Below, piece after piece: positions 1 to 7,392 of a DNA stretch of 17,098 nucleotides. Position 1 is the first letter of the stretch. Each line of letters begins with the position of its first letter. The notes under the pieces are model-generated. The model made no database searches. It saw only the letters and a program-made list of their open reading frames with translations, and had not been told where the DNA came from. Location of the stretch: the NCBI GenBank assembly GCA_910577035.1, contig CAJTKW010000020.1:30374-47471 (forward strand). Direction: 5' to 3'. This DNA comes from an uncultured Acetatifactor sp. Its GTDB lineage: Bacteria; Bacillota; Clostridia; Lachnospirales; Lachnospiraceae. The translations under genes were made by a program, and so were the position numbers.

Positions 1-88
1 GCGCCACCGGGCCCTTCCCTTTCCGCAAAGCCTCCTTCAGACTGTCATATTCCGCCAGCTCCCGAAGGGGCGAAAGTAATGCCTGCAT
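1..88 (-). CDS. mfd: Mfd transcription-repair coupling factor, N-terminal fragment
   Basis: Only the first 29 codons lie in the window; the gene runs off the left edge. The reading begins MQALLSPLRELAEYDSLKEA, which resembles the N-terminus of clostridial Mfd, the ATP-dependent translocase that removes stalled RNA polymerase and recruits the UvrA/UvrB excision machinery. The ATG at 88-86 lies 2 bases after the pth stop codon, and a purine-rich GGGGGTATAAGG precedes it inside the end of pth, so translation is probably coupled. The pth-mfd order is common in Bacillota, which supports the call. No helicase motif is visible because the fragment is so short, so the identity rests on the N-terminal sequence and the neighbour. 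Confidence 0.75.
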   Translation of the reverse strand, partial: MQALLSPLRELAEYDSLKEALRKGKGPVA

Positions 89-90
89 CC

Positions 91-723
91 TTATACCCCC
101 TGCCCGTTCTCTGCAGGCGGCCTGTTTTCTACAGGCTGCCCGCCTTCCACAGGCGCCGCCTTTCTGTTAAATTCATTCATGGCCGCGTCTGCACCCCGGG
201 AAAGGATCATCCGCACCCCGTCAGCCGCCCTGTCCATGGATTCGTCCATCTTCTTTCGCTCTTCCCCGGAGAAATGCCCCAGCACATAGTCCACCAGGTC
301 CCACTCCCGGGGCTTCTCTCCCACTCCCACCCGGATTCTCACGAAAGTATCATGTCCCAGGTGCGCTATGATATTCTTCAGCCCGTTATGGCCTCCGGCG
401 CTGCCCTTCTTCCGAATACGCAGCTGCCCTGCGTCCAGGCATATATCATCGGAAATGACGATCAGCTCCTGCCTTTCGTCCGCCTTATAGTAATCCACCA
501 GCTCCCTGATACATTCCCCGCTGAGATTCATAAAGGTCAGGGGCTTCGCCAGGATACATTTCTGCCCTGCTATGATGCCCCTGCCGATCGCCGCCTTGTG
601 CTTCATCTCCAGCACGGAAATATTCTCCTGCCCGGCCAGCCGGTCAATGACCTCGAAGCCGATATTATGCCTGGTGTTTGTATACTCCTTTGCAAAGTTG
701 CCTAATCCTACAATAATATACAT
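91..723 (-). CDS. pth: Peptidyl-tRNA hydrolase
   Basis: Pth frees tRNA from peptidyl-tRNAs dropped by ribosomes, by hydrolysing the ester bond in the cytoplasm. The family residues are all present: N9 in GLGN, catalytic H19 in TRHNIGFEV, N66 in LTFMNLSGE, D92 in VISDD, and N113 in the GGHNGL signature. At 210 residues it is somewhat longer than the usual 185 to 195; the excess is a C-terminal tail of Pro/Glu/Gly-rich hexapeptide repeats after about residue 187. The ATG at 723 follows AAGGAGAAAGG at good spacing. mfd starts 2 bases after the stop, so the two genes are co-transcribed. A possible promoter lies directly upstream and a terminator separates the gene from the chemotaxis receptor gene. 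Confidence 0.96.
   Translation of the reverse strand: MYIIVGLGNFAKEYTNTRHNIGFEVIDRLAGQENISVLEMKHKAAIGRGIIAGQKCILAKPLTFMNLSGECIRELVDYYKADERQELIVISDDICLDAGQLRIRKKGSAGGHNGLKNIIAHLGHDTFVRIRVGVGEKPREWDLVDYVLGHFSGEERKKMDESMDRAADGVRMILSRGADAAMNEFNRKAAPVEGGQPVENRPPAENGQGV
94..159 (-). repeat. 18-bp in-frame tandem repeat at the 3' end of pth
   Basis: About 3.7 imperfect copies of an 18-bp unit stand head to tail at 142-159, 124-141, 106-123 and 94-105 (partial). Read in the pth frame they give AAPVEG, GQPVEN, RPPAEN and GQGV, then the stop codon. The unit keeps the reading frame, so gain or loss of a copy would only lengthen or shorten the tail of the protein. The repeat ends right at the ribosome binding site of mfd. 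Confidence 0.8.
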
Positions 724-743
724 ACTCTTTTCCTTTCTCCTTC

Positions 744-772
744 ATAATAGCGGATTCGATTTTAAGATGCAA
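744..772 (-). promoter_or_regulatory. Possible promoter for pth-mfd
   Basis: On the minus strand TTGCAT (772-767) is followed after 17 bases by TATTAT (749-744). The -10 element matches the consensus at 5 of 6 bases, but the -35 matches only at its first three. Predicted initiation near 737 would leave a leader of about 15 bases that still keeps GGAGAAAGG. The element lies just after the terminator of the preceding gene, where a new promoter is needed. Confidence 0.4.
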
Positions 773-773
773 T

Positions 774-801
774 AAAAAAACGCCGCAGGCGGCGTTTTTT
801 T
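774..801. terminator. Bidirectional intrinsic terminator between mcp and pth
   Basis: A perfect GC-rich stem, CGCCGC (781-786) with GCGGCG (789-794), is flanked by seven A on one side and seven T on the other. It therefore reads as an intrinsic terminator in both directions. It lies 9 bases after the stop codon of the chemotaxis receptor gene, whose transcript it should end. No convergent plus-strand gene is present, so the plus-strand activity has no visible use. Confidence 0.92.
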
Positions 802-809
802 ATAATCGG

Positions 810-2900
810 CTATTTCAGCCTGAATTTTGCAGTAACGGCCTCCAGTGCCTTTACCGACTGCTTGCTCTCATTCAGCCTCTCGTATCCCTCCATGGTGCTC
901 TCCACCACCTTGGCAGATTTCTCGGCAATCTCATTGACGCCCTGGGTGGATTGGTTCATGGTGGAATTAATATCCTCCACAGACGTTACAATATTGGCAA
1001 TGTGGCTGTCCAGCTCTTCAATGGCGTTTTTGATCTGATCCATCAGGCTCATAAAGGCGGTGGCGTCTTCATGATACTGTTCTCCGGAATTCTTAAAGAT
1101 GCCGTAATCGGAAATAACCTTTGTCTCCAGGAATTGAATCATCGTATTCATACATTCCGTCATGCTGTCAACGGCTACGTTTACCGCTCCCACAATCTCG
1201 TTAATGTCATCCACGGCCTTGGAGGTCTGGGTTGCAAGGGAACCGATCTCCGTGGCCACCACCGCAAAGCCCCTTCCTGCCTCACCTGCCCTGGCCGCCT
1301 CAATGTTTGCATTGAGGGCCAGCAGACTGGTCTGGCTGGAAATACTCTTGATGGCGTCAGTCAGCTCATTGATCTTCTGTGTAGCCCTGGACTGCTCAAT
1401 GGCCTTATCGGATTTCTCCTTGATCTCCTGAAATACGGAAACTGCCTGGTTGCTGGAATTCTCGGACGTCTTCCTGATCTCCTCCGCCCTGCCCAGGATC
1501 TGGCCGGATTTTTCCCTTCCGTCTTCCGTCAGTTCATAAATGCTCTCTGCATTTTGTTTCACGCTTTCCACATTATCTGCAATCTGCTCCGTATTCCTTG
1601 CCGCCATTTCAATACCTGCCGCCATTTCCTGCGTTGCGGCGGAATTATCCTGGGAACGGGCATTGTTATCCGACATGATACGATCCAGATTATCAACACT
1701 GGACTGGATCGTTTCTTCCGCGTTGTTGATCTCCCCTACCATTTCCCGCAGTGCCTGCCTCATGTCGTGCACCCTGGCCGCCATCCGCCCGATTTCATCC
1801 TTATACCGCCGCAGCATCTTCCCGTTTTCGGTAGGCGTAAAGTCAAAGCGGGCAGTTTTATCAATTACCTGTGTAAGGGCCGTGATGGGCTTCACGATCA
1901 GAATACTGATGACCAGGCCCACGATAACGGAAAATATAATCGCGATCAAGCCGCCTGTGCTTGCCTTGACAAACAGAGTATTTGTAGTGGCACGGATCTC
2001 CTGGTCCGGAGCCGTGAGCACGAATTTCATATGATTATTCAGCGTCGTATATACGAGCCACTTCCTGGTATTGTTATATTTATACTCCATCAGGGAGCCC
2101 TCTCCCTGTCCTGCCTTAAGCTTCGCGCCAATTTCCGACGTCGTCCCCCCCAGGTCTGCTATATTCCGGCCCAGCTCCAGATTCCTGTGGTGCATGATGT
2201 CCCCGTTCCCATCTGTCAGGAACGCATAGCCCGTATCATAAATGCTGACGGCATCCACCATCTTCGTCACCTGGCTGAAATCAATATCCATGCCGATGAT
2301 ACCGATGGACGTGCCATCCTCCGCATATAGGGGCACAACATAAGAAATCATATATACATTTACGTTCTCATTCAGGTATGGCGACATCCAGAGCGGCGCC
2401 TTATTCTCCACCGGCAGGTAATACCAGCCTACATGGGCATAATCCGTGGGCTCATACATGGAAAAGTCTGTAGGCTCCACCGTATAAAAGTCCTCGCTCA
2501 GGGAATTACGCATCAGGAAATAACCTGAGGTCGGATTGGAATAATCAGGATTATAACGGATATATGCCGTAATTGCACCATCGGTATGTATCGCAAAGTC
2601 TTCTATAATCGCCTGTACCTGCTCTGTAAATTCATCGGCATAGGCCTTATTTCCGAAAAATTTATCCGTGTCAAACTCACTGATGACATAATCACTCAGA
2701 GTATCTACCGACTGCTCTATGCAGGCGATCCAGCCGTTTAACTCTGTCGTCCTGTTCTGTGCTTCCATTTTCATGTTCTGCTCGGCATAGTCCTCTGTTG
2801 CCTGTTTGGTGACACTGATGGACGCCACTTCCGTAATGCCCGATGCTAAAAATGTGCATAGCAAAATGCAAAGCGTAAGTTTAAGTTTAATTGACTTCAT
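810..2900 (-). CDS. Methyl-accepting chemotaxis protein with dCache sensor
   Basis: This is a 696-residue transmembrane chemoreceptor. A first membrane segment lies at about residues 6-27, followed by an extracellular sensor of some 285 residues with the look of a double Cache domain (IGIIGMDIDFSQV and YAFLTDGNGDIMHHRN near its centre). A second membrane segment lies at 316-336, then a HAMP linker, then a long coiled-coil signalling domain. The conserved hairpin tip that binds CheA/CheW is at about 526-549 (LLALNANIEAARAGEAGRGF). I chose the ATG at 2900 over an in-frame start 15 codons upstream because GGAGG stands 7 bases before it. The ligand cannot be read; the WYYLP stretch lacks the Arg of the amino-acid-binding Cache motif. 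No other chemotaxis gene is in the window. A strong terminator follows. Confidence 0.95.
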   Translation of the reverse strand: MKSIKLKLTLCILLCTFLASGITEVASISVTKQATEDYAEQNMKMEAQNRTTELNGWIACIEQSVDTLSDYVISEFDTDKFFGNKAYADEFTEQVQAIIEDFAIHTDGAITAYIRYNPDYSNPTSGYFLMRNSLSEDFYTVEPTDFSMYEPTDYAHVGWYYLPVENKAPLWMSPYLNENVNVYMISYVVPLYAEDGTSIGIIGMDIDFSQVTKMVDAVSIYDTGYAFLTDGNGDIMHHRNLELGRNIADLGGTTSEIGAKLKAGQGEGSLMEYKYNNTRKWLVYTTLNNHMKFVLTAPDQEIRATTNTLFVKASTGGLIAIIFSVIVGLVISILIVKPITALTQVIDKTARFDFTPTENGKMLRRYKDEIGRMAARVHDMRQALREMVGEINNAEETIQSSVDNLDRIMSDNNARSQDNSAATQEMAAGIEMAARNTEQIADNVESVKQNAESIYELTEDGREKSGQILGRAEEIRKTSENSSNQAVSVFQEIKEKSDKAIEQSRATQKINELTDAIKSISSQTSLLALNANIEAARAGEAGRGFAVVATEIGSLATQTSKAVDDINEIVGAVNVAVDSMTECMNTMIQFLETKVISDYGIFKNSGEQYHEDATAFMSLMDQIKNAIEELDSHIANIVTSVEDINSTMNQSTQGVNEIAEKSAKVVESTMEGYERLNESKQSVKALEAVTAKFRLK

Positions 2901-2958
2901 AACCGTTCCTCCAAACCTTTTTCTAATTGTTTCCAGTTTTATCAATGAGCACAGACCG

Positions 2959-2987
2959 ACTGCCGCAGCCTGTTATGCTGCGGCAGT
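2959..2987 (-). terminator. Hairpin between spoVG and mcp, possible weak terminator
   Basis: A perfect 11-bp inverted repeat (ACTGCCGCAGC at 2959-2969, its complement at 2977-2987) encloses a 7-base loop. It lies about 45 bases after the spoVG stop and 58 bases before the receptor start. The bases after the stem on the minus strand are CGGTCTGTGC, without a T-run, so it may only attenuate, or it may protect the 3' end of the glg-spoVG transcript. I see no clear promoter between it and the receptor gene. Confidence 0.5.
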
Positions 2988-3031
2988 TTGGGAATCCTTT
3001 GTCTCGCCGGCTTATCATCATCAAAGCGCTG

Positions 3032-3316
3032 TCAGCTCAATCCGTCACCCTCCTCCGCCTCCAGTATTGCCCTCTCATAGTGCTCCAGAACAATTTTCTG
3101 AATACTGTCCCTGGTAGACGAATTGATCGGATGAGCAATATCCCTGTACTCCCCGTCAGCCGCCTTTTTGCTTGGCATTGCGATGAACAGCCCTTTATCC
3201 CCCTCTATAACCTTGATGTCATGTACCACAAACTCGTTGTCCAGGGTGATGGATACAATGGCTTTCATCTTCCCTTCCTTCGTGACTTTTCTCACGCGAA
3301 CGTCAGTAATCTGCAT
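3032..3316 (-). CDS. spoVG: SpoVG family regulator
   Basis: This 94-residue protein has the full SpoVG domain: MQITDVRVRKV at the N-terminus, then KAIVSITLDNEFVVHDIKVI, GLFIAMPSKK and the DIAHPINSSTR segment. SpoVG proteins are small nucleic-acid-binding regulators, first found through sporulation and septation defects in Bacillus and also linked to cell-wall and virulence control in staphylococci. The length is normal for the family. The ATG follows GGGAGGT with 7 bases between. It starts 31 bases after the glgD stop without a terminator, so it is probably the last gene of a glgC-glgD-spoVG transcript. Which genes it controls cannot be read from the sequence. Confidence 0.95.
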   Translation of the reverse strand: MQITDVRVRKVTKEGKMKAIVSITLDNEFVVHDIKVIEGDKGLFIAMPSKKAADGEYRDIAHPINSSTRDSIQKIVLEHYERAILEAEEGDGLS

Positions 3317-3347
3317 ATGTATACCTCCCTATATTAGTTTGCCAAAA

Positions 3348-4469
3348 TCACATCGTATATCTTTCGTTTTTTTCCACTACGATCCTGATCTTGCCTCCTT
3401 CTCCCACGAAACGGGAATTGACACGAATCGTGCCGCGGCTCTCTATAATACAGTTGTCAATATAACTGTTGTCGCCGATATACACGTTGTTCAGTATAAT
3501 GGAATTCCTGATAACGCAATTATTTCCGATGTAACTGTTCTTAAAAATAACGGAATTTTCCACCTCTCCGTTAATGATACAGCCGCTGGATACCAGGCTG
3601 TTTCGCACCCTGGATCCCACGTTATACTTTGCAGGCGGCAGATCGTCCACCTTGGAATAAATATCCGGATACTCGTGAAAGAAATAATTTCTGATTTCCG
3701 GCTTCAGGAAATCCATATTCGTCTGAAAATAGTCCTCAACGGAAGCAATATTCCTCCAGTAATCCCTGATTTTGTATCCGAATATCCGTTTCAGGCCCCT
3801 GTAACGGATCAAAACATCCCTGACAAAGTCGTATCGATCCTCCTCCGCGCATTTCTCTATCATTTCAATCAGCTGACGGCGGCGCAGCACATAGATTCCG
3901 CAGGAAACCGTGTTCGTCTTCGCCTGAAGCGGCTTCTCCTCATACTCCTCCACCCGGTATTCCTCATTCATGCGTATGGTGCCAAACCGCTCCACCTCGG
4001 TTCCCGGCTCCATCTCCCGGCAGACTATGGTAATATCCGCCTTCTTTTCAATATGATATTCCAGCAGCTTGTTGAAATCCATCTTGTAAACGCAGTCACC
4101 CGATGCAACCACCACATAAGGTTCATGGCTGTTCTTCAGGAAGGACAGGTTCTGATAGATGGCGTCCGCCGTCCCCCTGTACCAGTTGCTGTTGTCCGAT
4201 GTCACCGTGGGCGTCAGCACATACAGCCCTCCCTGCTTGCGTCCGAAGTCCCACCACTTGGAGGAGCTTAAGTGCTCATTCAGGCTTCTGGCATTATACT
4301 GGGTCAGCACGGCCACCTTCTGTATATGGGAGTTAGTCATATTGCTCAATGTAAAATCAATACTGCGATAGCTGCCCGCCACAGGCATGGCACAGACTGC
4401 CCTTTTCTGGGACAGCTCACGCATTCTGTGGTTATTACCGCCTGCTAATACAATTCCGATCGCTCTCAC
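3348..4469 (-). CDS. glgD: Glucose-1-phosphate adenylyltransferase subunit GlgD
   Basis: GlgD is the GlgC paralogue that, in Gram-positive bacteria, assembles with GlgC into ADP-glucose pyrophosphorylase, the first committed step of glycogen synthesis. The 373 residues hold an N-terminal nucleotidyltransferase domain and a C-terminal left-handed beta-helix of hexapeptide repeats (IINGEVENSVIFKNSYIGNN, about 297 onward). Compared with its neighbour the nucleotide loop is altered: LAGGNNHRM replaces LAGGQGSRL, and QKRAVCAMPVAG replaces the MAKPAVAFGG of GlgC. This fits a regulatory rather than fully catalytic subunit. ASGDCVYKMDF still keeps the Asp of the active site. The start is GTG at 4469, 2 bases after the glgC stop and behind GCAGGTG, so the two are translationally coupled. 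Confidence 0.95.
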   Translation of the reverse strand: MRAIGIVLAGGNNHRMRELSQKRAVCAMPVAGSYRSIDFTLSNMTNSHIQKVAVLTQYNARSLNEHLSSSKWWDFGRKQGGLYVLTPTVTSDNSNWYRGTADAIYQNLSFLKNSHEPYVVVASGDCVYKMDFNKLLEYHIEKKADITIVCREMEPGTEVERFGTIRMNEEYRVEEYEEKPLQAKTNTVSCGIYVLRRRQLIEMIEKCAEEDRYDFVRDVLIRYRGLKRIFGYKIRDYWRNIASVEDYFQTNMDFLKPEIRNYFFHEYPDIYSKVDDLPPAKYNVGSRVRNSLVSSGCIINGEVENSVIFKNSYIGNNCVIRNSIILNNVYIGDNSYIDNCIIESRGTIRVNSRFVGEGGKIRIVVEKNERYTM

Positions 4470-4471
4470 TG

Positions 4472-5740
4472 TTATTCACCTGCCTTAATCAATGTTTTCC
4501 CGCTTGCGAGATAAGAATTCTCATAATCATCGGCCGCCGTCACGCCAAAGATCACAGAGTTCTTTCCCACGGAAATACCGTCCGGAATCACACTTTTCTC
4601 TCCGATGGTCACAAGACCGCTGTTATAAATGTGAGGCGCCGTGTCATTTTCCTTCTCCTCCCCGACGCCGAGTTTTACATTATTCCCGATACGCACCTCC
4701 TCATCCACAATCGCTTTGTTAATCTGACACCCGGCACCAATCTGGGCCTGGTTCATTATAATGGAGTCCCTGATCACGGTACCCGCCCCAATGGTAACGT
4801 TACAGCCGATCACGGAACTGTACACCTGTCCGTATATACTCGATCCTTCCCCGATAATGCTGCGCTCCACCACACTGTCCCCTGACAGGTACTGGGGCGG
4901 CAGGCTCTCGCTCTTGGTATAAATCTTCCAGTATTCCTCATACAGGTTAAACTCCGGAACAATGTCAATCAGCTCCATATTAGCCTGCCAGTAGGAGCTC
5001 AATGTACCCACATCCTTCCAGTATCCCGTATATTCATAGGCAAACAACGGCGCCCCCTGCTGGTGGCAGTAAGGAATGATATGCTTGCCGAAGTCCAGCG
5101 CAGGCTGTTCCGCCATCGCCAGAAGAGCTTCCTTCAGCGTCTTCCAGTTAAAGATATAAATCCCCATGCTGGCCAGATTGCTTCTGGGATGCGCCGGTTT
5201 CTCCTCAAATTCGGTGATCCGCTTGTTTTCATCGGCTATCATGATGCCAAACCGGCTGGCTTCCTCAATCGGTACCGGCATAACGGCAATGGTGACCTCC
5301 GCATGGTGCGCCTTGTGAAAGTCCAGCATAATCTCATAATCCATTTTGTAAATATGGTCTCCCGACAGGATCAGTACATAATCCGGATTGTAGCTTTCCA
5401 TGTACTCCATATTCTGGTAAATTGCATTGGCCGTACCGGTATACCACTCACTGTTCGAGCTCTTCTCATAAGGAGGAAGCACCGTAACGCCTCCGATATT
5501 GCGGTCCAGGTCCCAGGGAATACCGATCCCGATATGAGAGTTCAGCTTTAAGGGCCGGTACTGCGTCAGGACACCCACCGTATCCACTCCGGAATTGATA
5601 CAGTTGGAGAGAGGGAAATCAATAATACGGTACTTCCCTCCAAACGCCACCGCCGGCTTTGCCATCTTGGAGGTCAGCACCCCCAGCCGGCTGCCCTGCC
5701 CGCCGGCCAGCAACATGGCAATCATTTCTTTTTTAATCAT
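4472..5740 (-). CDS. glgC: Glucose-1-phosphate adenylyltransferase (GlgC)
   Basis: GlgC makes ADP-glucose and pyrophosphate from ATP and glucose 1-phosphate, the donor step for glycogen. The 422-residue protein shows the nucleotide loop LAGGQGSRLG (11-20), KPAVAFGGKYRIIDFPLSN (28-46), the catalytic Asp in SGDHIYKMDY (126-135), the sugar-phosphate motif FEEKP and a C-terminal beta-helix acyltransferase-like domain (VERSIIGEGSSIYGQVYSSV). I chose the ATG at 5740, preceded by AGAGGTGATGAC, over a TTG-started frame 17 codons upstream that has no ribosome binding site. It is the first gene of the glgC-glgD-spoVG operon. A well-formed promoter with an overlapping inverted repeat lies upstream, with a leader of about 85 bases. 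Confidence 0.97.
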   Translation of the reverse strand: MIKKEMIAMLLAGGQGSRLGVLTSKMAKPAVAFGGKYRIIDFPLSNCINSGVDTVGVLTQYRPLKLNSHIGIGIPWDLDRNIGGVTVLPPYEKSSNSEWYTGTANAIYQNMEYMESYNPDYVLILSGDHIYKMDYEIMLDFHKAHHAEVTIAVMPVPIEEASRFGIMIADENKRITEFEEKPAHPRSNLASMGIYIFNWKTLKEALLAMAEQPALDFGKHIIPYCHQQGAPLFAYEYTGYWKDVGTLSSYWQANMELIDIVPEFNLYEEYWKIYTKSESLPPQYLSGDSVVERSIIGEGSSIYGQVYSSVIGCNVTIGAGTVIRDSIIMNQAQIGAGCQINKAIVDEEVRIGNNVKLGVGEEKENDTAPHIYNSGLVTIGEKSVIPDGISVGKNSVIFGVTAADDYENSYLASGKTLIKAGE

Positions 5741-5832
5741 GTCATCACCTCTATCCAGCCCTCTGCAGAATTCCGTACAGCAAACGGCCAAAAATTAATT
5801 ATATGGGACTTTTGAACTATCACCTCATAATG

Positions 5833-5861
5833 ATTATAACATACCCTAAAGTGAAAGTGAA
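5833..5861 (-). promoter_or_regulatory. Promoter of glgC-glgD-spoVG
   Basis: On the minus strand TTCACT (5861-5856, 4 of 6 matches) is separated by 17 bases from a perfect TATAAT (5838-5833). A TG one base upstream of the -10 box makes it an extended -10 element. Initiation is expected near 5826, about 85 bases before the glgC start codon. Confidence 0.75.
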
Positions 5862-5885
5862 TATTATTTACCAAAAAATATTCAC
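5857..5885. promoter_or_regulatory. Operator-like 9-bp inverted repeat at the glgC promoter
   Basis: GTGAATATT (5857-5865) and AATATTCAC (5877-5885) form a perfect inverted repeat with half-site centres 20 bp apart, nearly two helical turns. The left arm covers the -35 box of the glgC promoter. Further GTGAA/TTCAC half-sites occur at 5851-5855 and 5910-5914. The geometry suits a dimeric DNA-binding regulator; which one is not visible. Confidence 0.5.
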
Positions 5886-5936
5886 ATCATTTATTTTTTC
5901 TGTTAAAATTTCACATACTTTTTGAACAATTTCTGT

Positions 5937-5965
5937 TTGTTTTTTATGTGGTTTATGCTTATAAT
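5937..5965 (+). promoter_or_regulatory. Promoter of murC
   Basis: TTGTTT (5937-5942) is followed after 17 bases by a perfect TATAAT (5960-5965). A second TATAAT overlaps at 5965-5970. It lies in a very AT-rich divergent region shared with glgC, about 30 bases before the murC start codon, which follows AAGGAAG. The -35 element matches only at TTG. Confidence 0.6.
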
Positions 5966-5997
5966 ATAATGTAACAACCAGTAAGGAAGTGTAACCT

Positions 5998-7392
5998 ATG
6001 TATGAAATAAATTTTAACGCACCCTGCCGCGTCTATTTTGTAGGCATCGGCGGCATCAGCATGAGCGGACTTGCGGAACTCCTCTTAAGGGAGGGCTTTA
6101 CCGTATCCGGTTCCGACCGGAACTCCTCCGGCCTTACCAGGGCCCTGGAGGCTAAGGGAATCGTGGTCAAATACGGGGAGAGCGCCTCACATATTACTTC
6201 GGATATAGACTGTGCCGTTTTGACCAGCGCCATAAAGGATGACAACCTGGAATTTCAGGCCATCCGGGAAAAGGGCATCCCCTGGCTGTCCAGGGCGCAG
6301 CTTCTGGGACAGCTTATGAAAAATTACAAAACATCCATCGCCATCAGCGGAACCCACGGGAAGACCACCACTTCCTCCATGGTAAGTGAGATCCTCCTCC
6401 ATGGGGATACCGATCCCACCCTGTCCATCGGCGGCATATTGAAGTCCATCGGCGGAAACATCCGCATTGGTGCAGGGGATTACTTTGTGGCAGAAGCCTG
6501 TGAATACACCAACAGCTTTTTAAGCCTGTTTCCCACCATCGGCATCATCCTTAATATAGAAGAAGACCATCTGGACTTTTTCAGGGATCTTGCCCACATC
6601 CGCAGTTCTTTCCGGAAATTTGCAGAATTGATTCCGGCGGAGGGCTGTCTGATTATCAATGCGGATATACCGGATTATCAGGAGCTTACGGAAGGGCTGC
6701 CCTGCCGGATCATTACCTTTTCCATGGGCGGAAATCCGGCGGATTATTATCCGGACCAGATTACCTGGGACGGCTTCGGCTGTCCTTCCTTTGTCCTCCA
6801 CGGTCCGGATGCCGGGATACAGGACTTCCGCCTGCAGGTTCCCGGGCTTCATAACATCTGCAATGCCCTGGCCGCCATCGCCCTCGCGGATTATCTCTCC
6901 ATCGACAGGCCGGTGTGCCGTGAAGCCCTGGCATCCTTTGCCGGAACGGACAGACGCTTCGAGTACAAGGGTTCCGTAGGAGGTGTCACTATAATAGATG
7001 ATTATGCGCATCACCCCACGGAAATTACCGCAACCTTGTCAGCGGCCGAAAAATATCCCCATAAAACCCTGTGGTGTGTCTTTCAGCCCCACACCTATTC
7101 CAGGACGAGGGACCTGTTAAAGGATTTTGCCAAAGCTCTTTCCCTGGCGGATAAGGTCGTCCTTGCGGACATTTTTGCCTCCCGGGAGCCCGCCAGCTTA
7201 GGGGTCAGCCTGGGGATCAGCTCAGAAGTCCTGCGGGACGAAATCAGGGCCCTGGGAACGGAATGTTACTATTTTCCGTCCTTCGATGAAATTGAAACTT
7301 TCCTTTTAGAAAATTGCATAAACGGCGATATGTTGATAACTATGGGAGCCGGAGATGTTCTGAAAATCGGCGAAAATCTTCTGGGATCCTAA
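5998..7392 (+). CDS. murC: UDP-N-acetylmuramate--L-alanine ligase
   Basis: MurC adds the first amino acid, L-alanine, to UDP-N-acetylmuramate with ATP, in the cytoplasmic stage of peptidoglycan synthesis. The 464-residue protein has the usual Mur ligase layout: an N-terminal UDP-binding domain with GIGGISMSGLAELL (16-29), a central ATPase domain with the P-loop SGTHGKTTT (117-125) and EACEYTNSFL, and a C-terminal domain beginning with DDYAHHPTEI (334-343) and FQPHTYSRT. The length is normal. The ATG follows AAGGAAG at 9 bases. It stands alone between a divergent glgC promoter region and a DnaA-box cluster that begins at the base after its stop codon. I see no terminator with a T-run after it, so some readthrough toward the primosome genes is possible. 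Confidence 0.97.
   Translation: MYEINFNAPCRVYFVGIGGISMSGLAELLLREGFTVSGSDRNSSGLTRALEAKGIVVKYGESASHITSDIDCAVLTSAIKDDNLEFQAIREKGIPWLSRAQLLGQLMKNYKTSIAISGTHGKTTTSSMVSEILLHGDTDPTLSIGGILKSIGGNIRIGAGDYFVAEACEYTNSFLSLFPTIGIILNIEEDHLDFFRDLAHIRSSFRKFAELIPAEGCLIINADIPDYQELTEGLPCRIITFSMGGNPADYYPDQITWDGFGCPSFVLHGPDAGIQDFRLQVPGLHNICNALAAIALADYLSIDRPVCREALASFAGTDRRFEYKGSVGGVTIIDDYAHHPTEITATLSAAEKYPHKTLWCVFQPHTYSRTRDLLKDFAKALSLADKVVLADIFASREPASLGVSLGISSEVLRDEIRALGTECYYFPSFDEIETFLLENCINGDMLITMGAGDVLKIGENLLGS

Noticed and set aside
951..2330. A 459-codon open frame on the plus strand inside the chemotaxis receptor gene.
   Set aside because: It is antisense to a clear receptor gene, its protein is low in recognisable domains and rich in His/Ile/Leu, and no ribosome binding site stands before it.
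2900..2958. A flagellar sigma-D type promoter for the chemotaxis receptor gene.
   Set aside because: ATTGATAA gives a poor match to the -10 element and there is no TAAA at the right distance.
3168..4271. A 367-codon plus-strand open frame across spoVG and glgD.
   Set aside because: It runs antisense to two well-identified genes and resembles no protein family; it follows from codon bias of glgD on the other strand.
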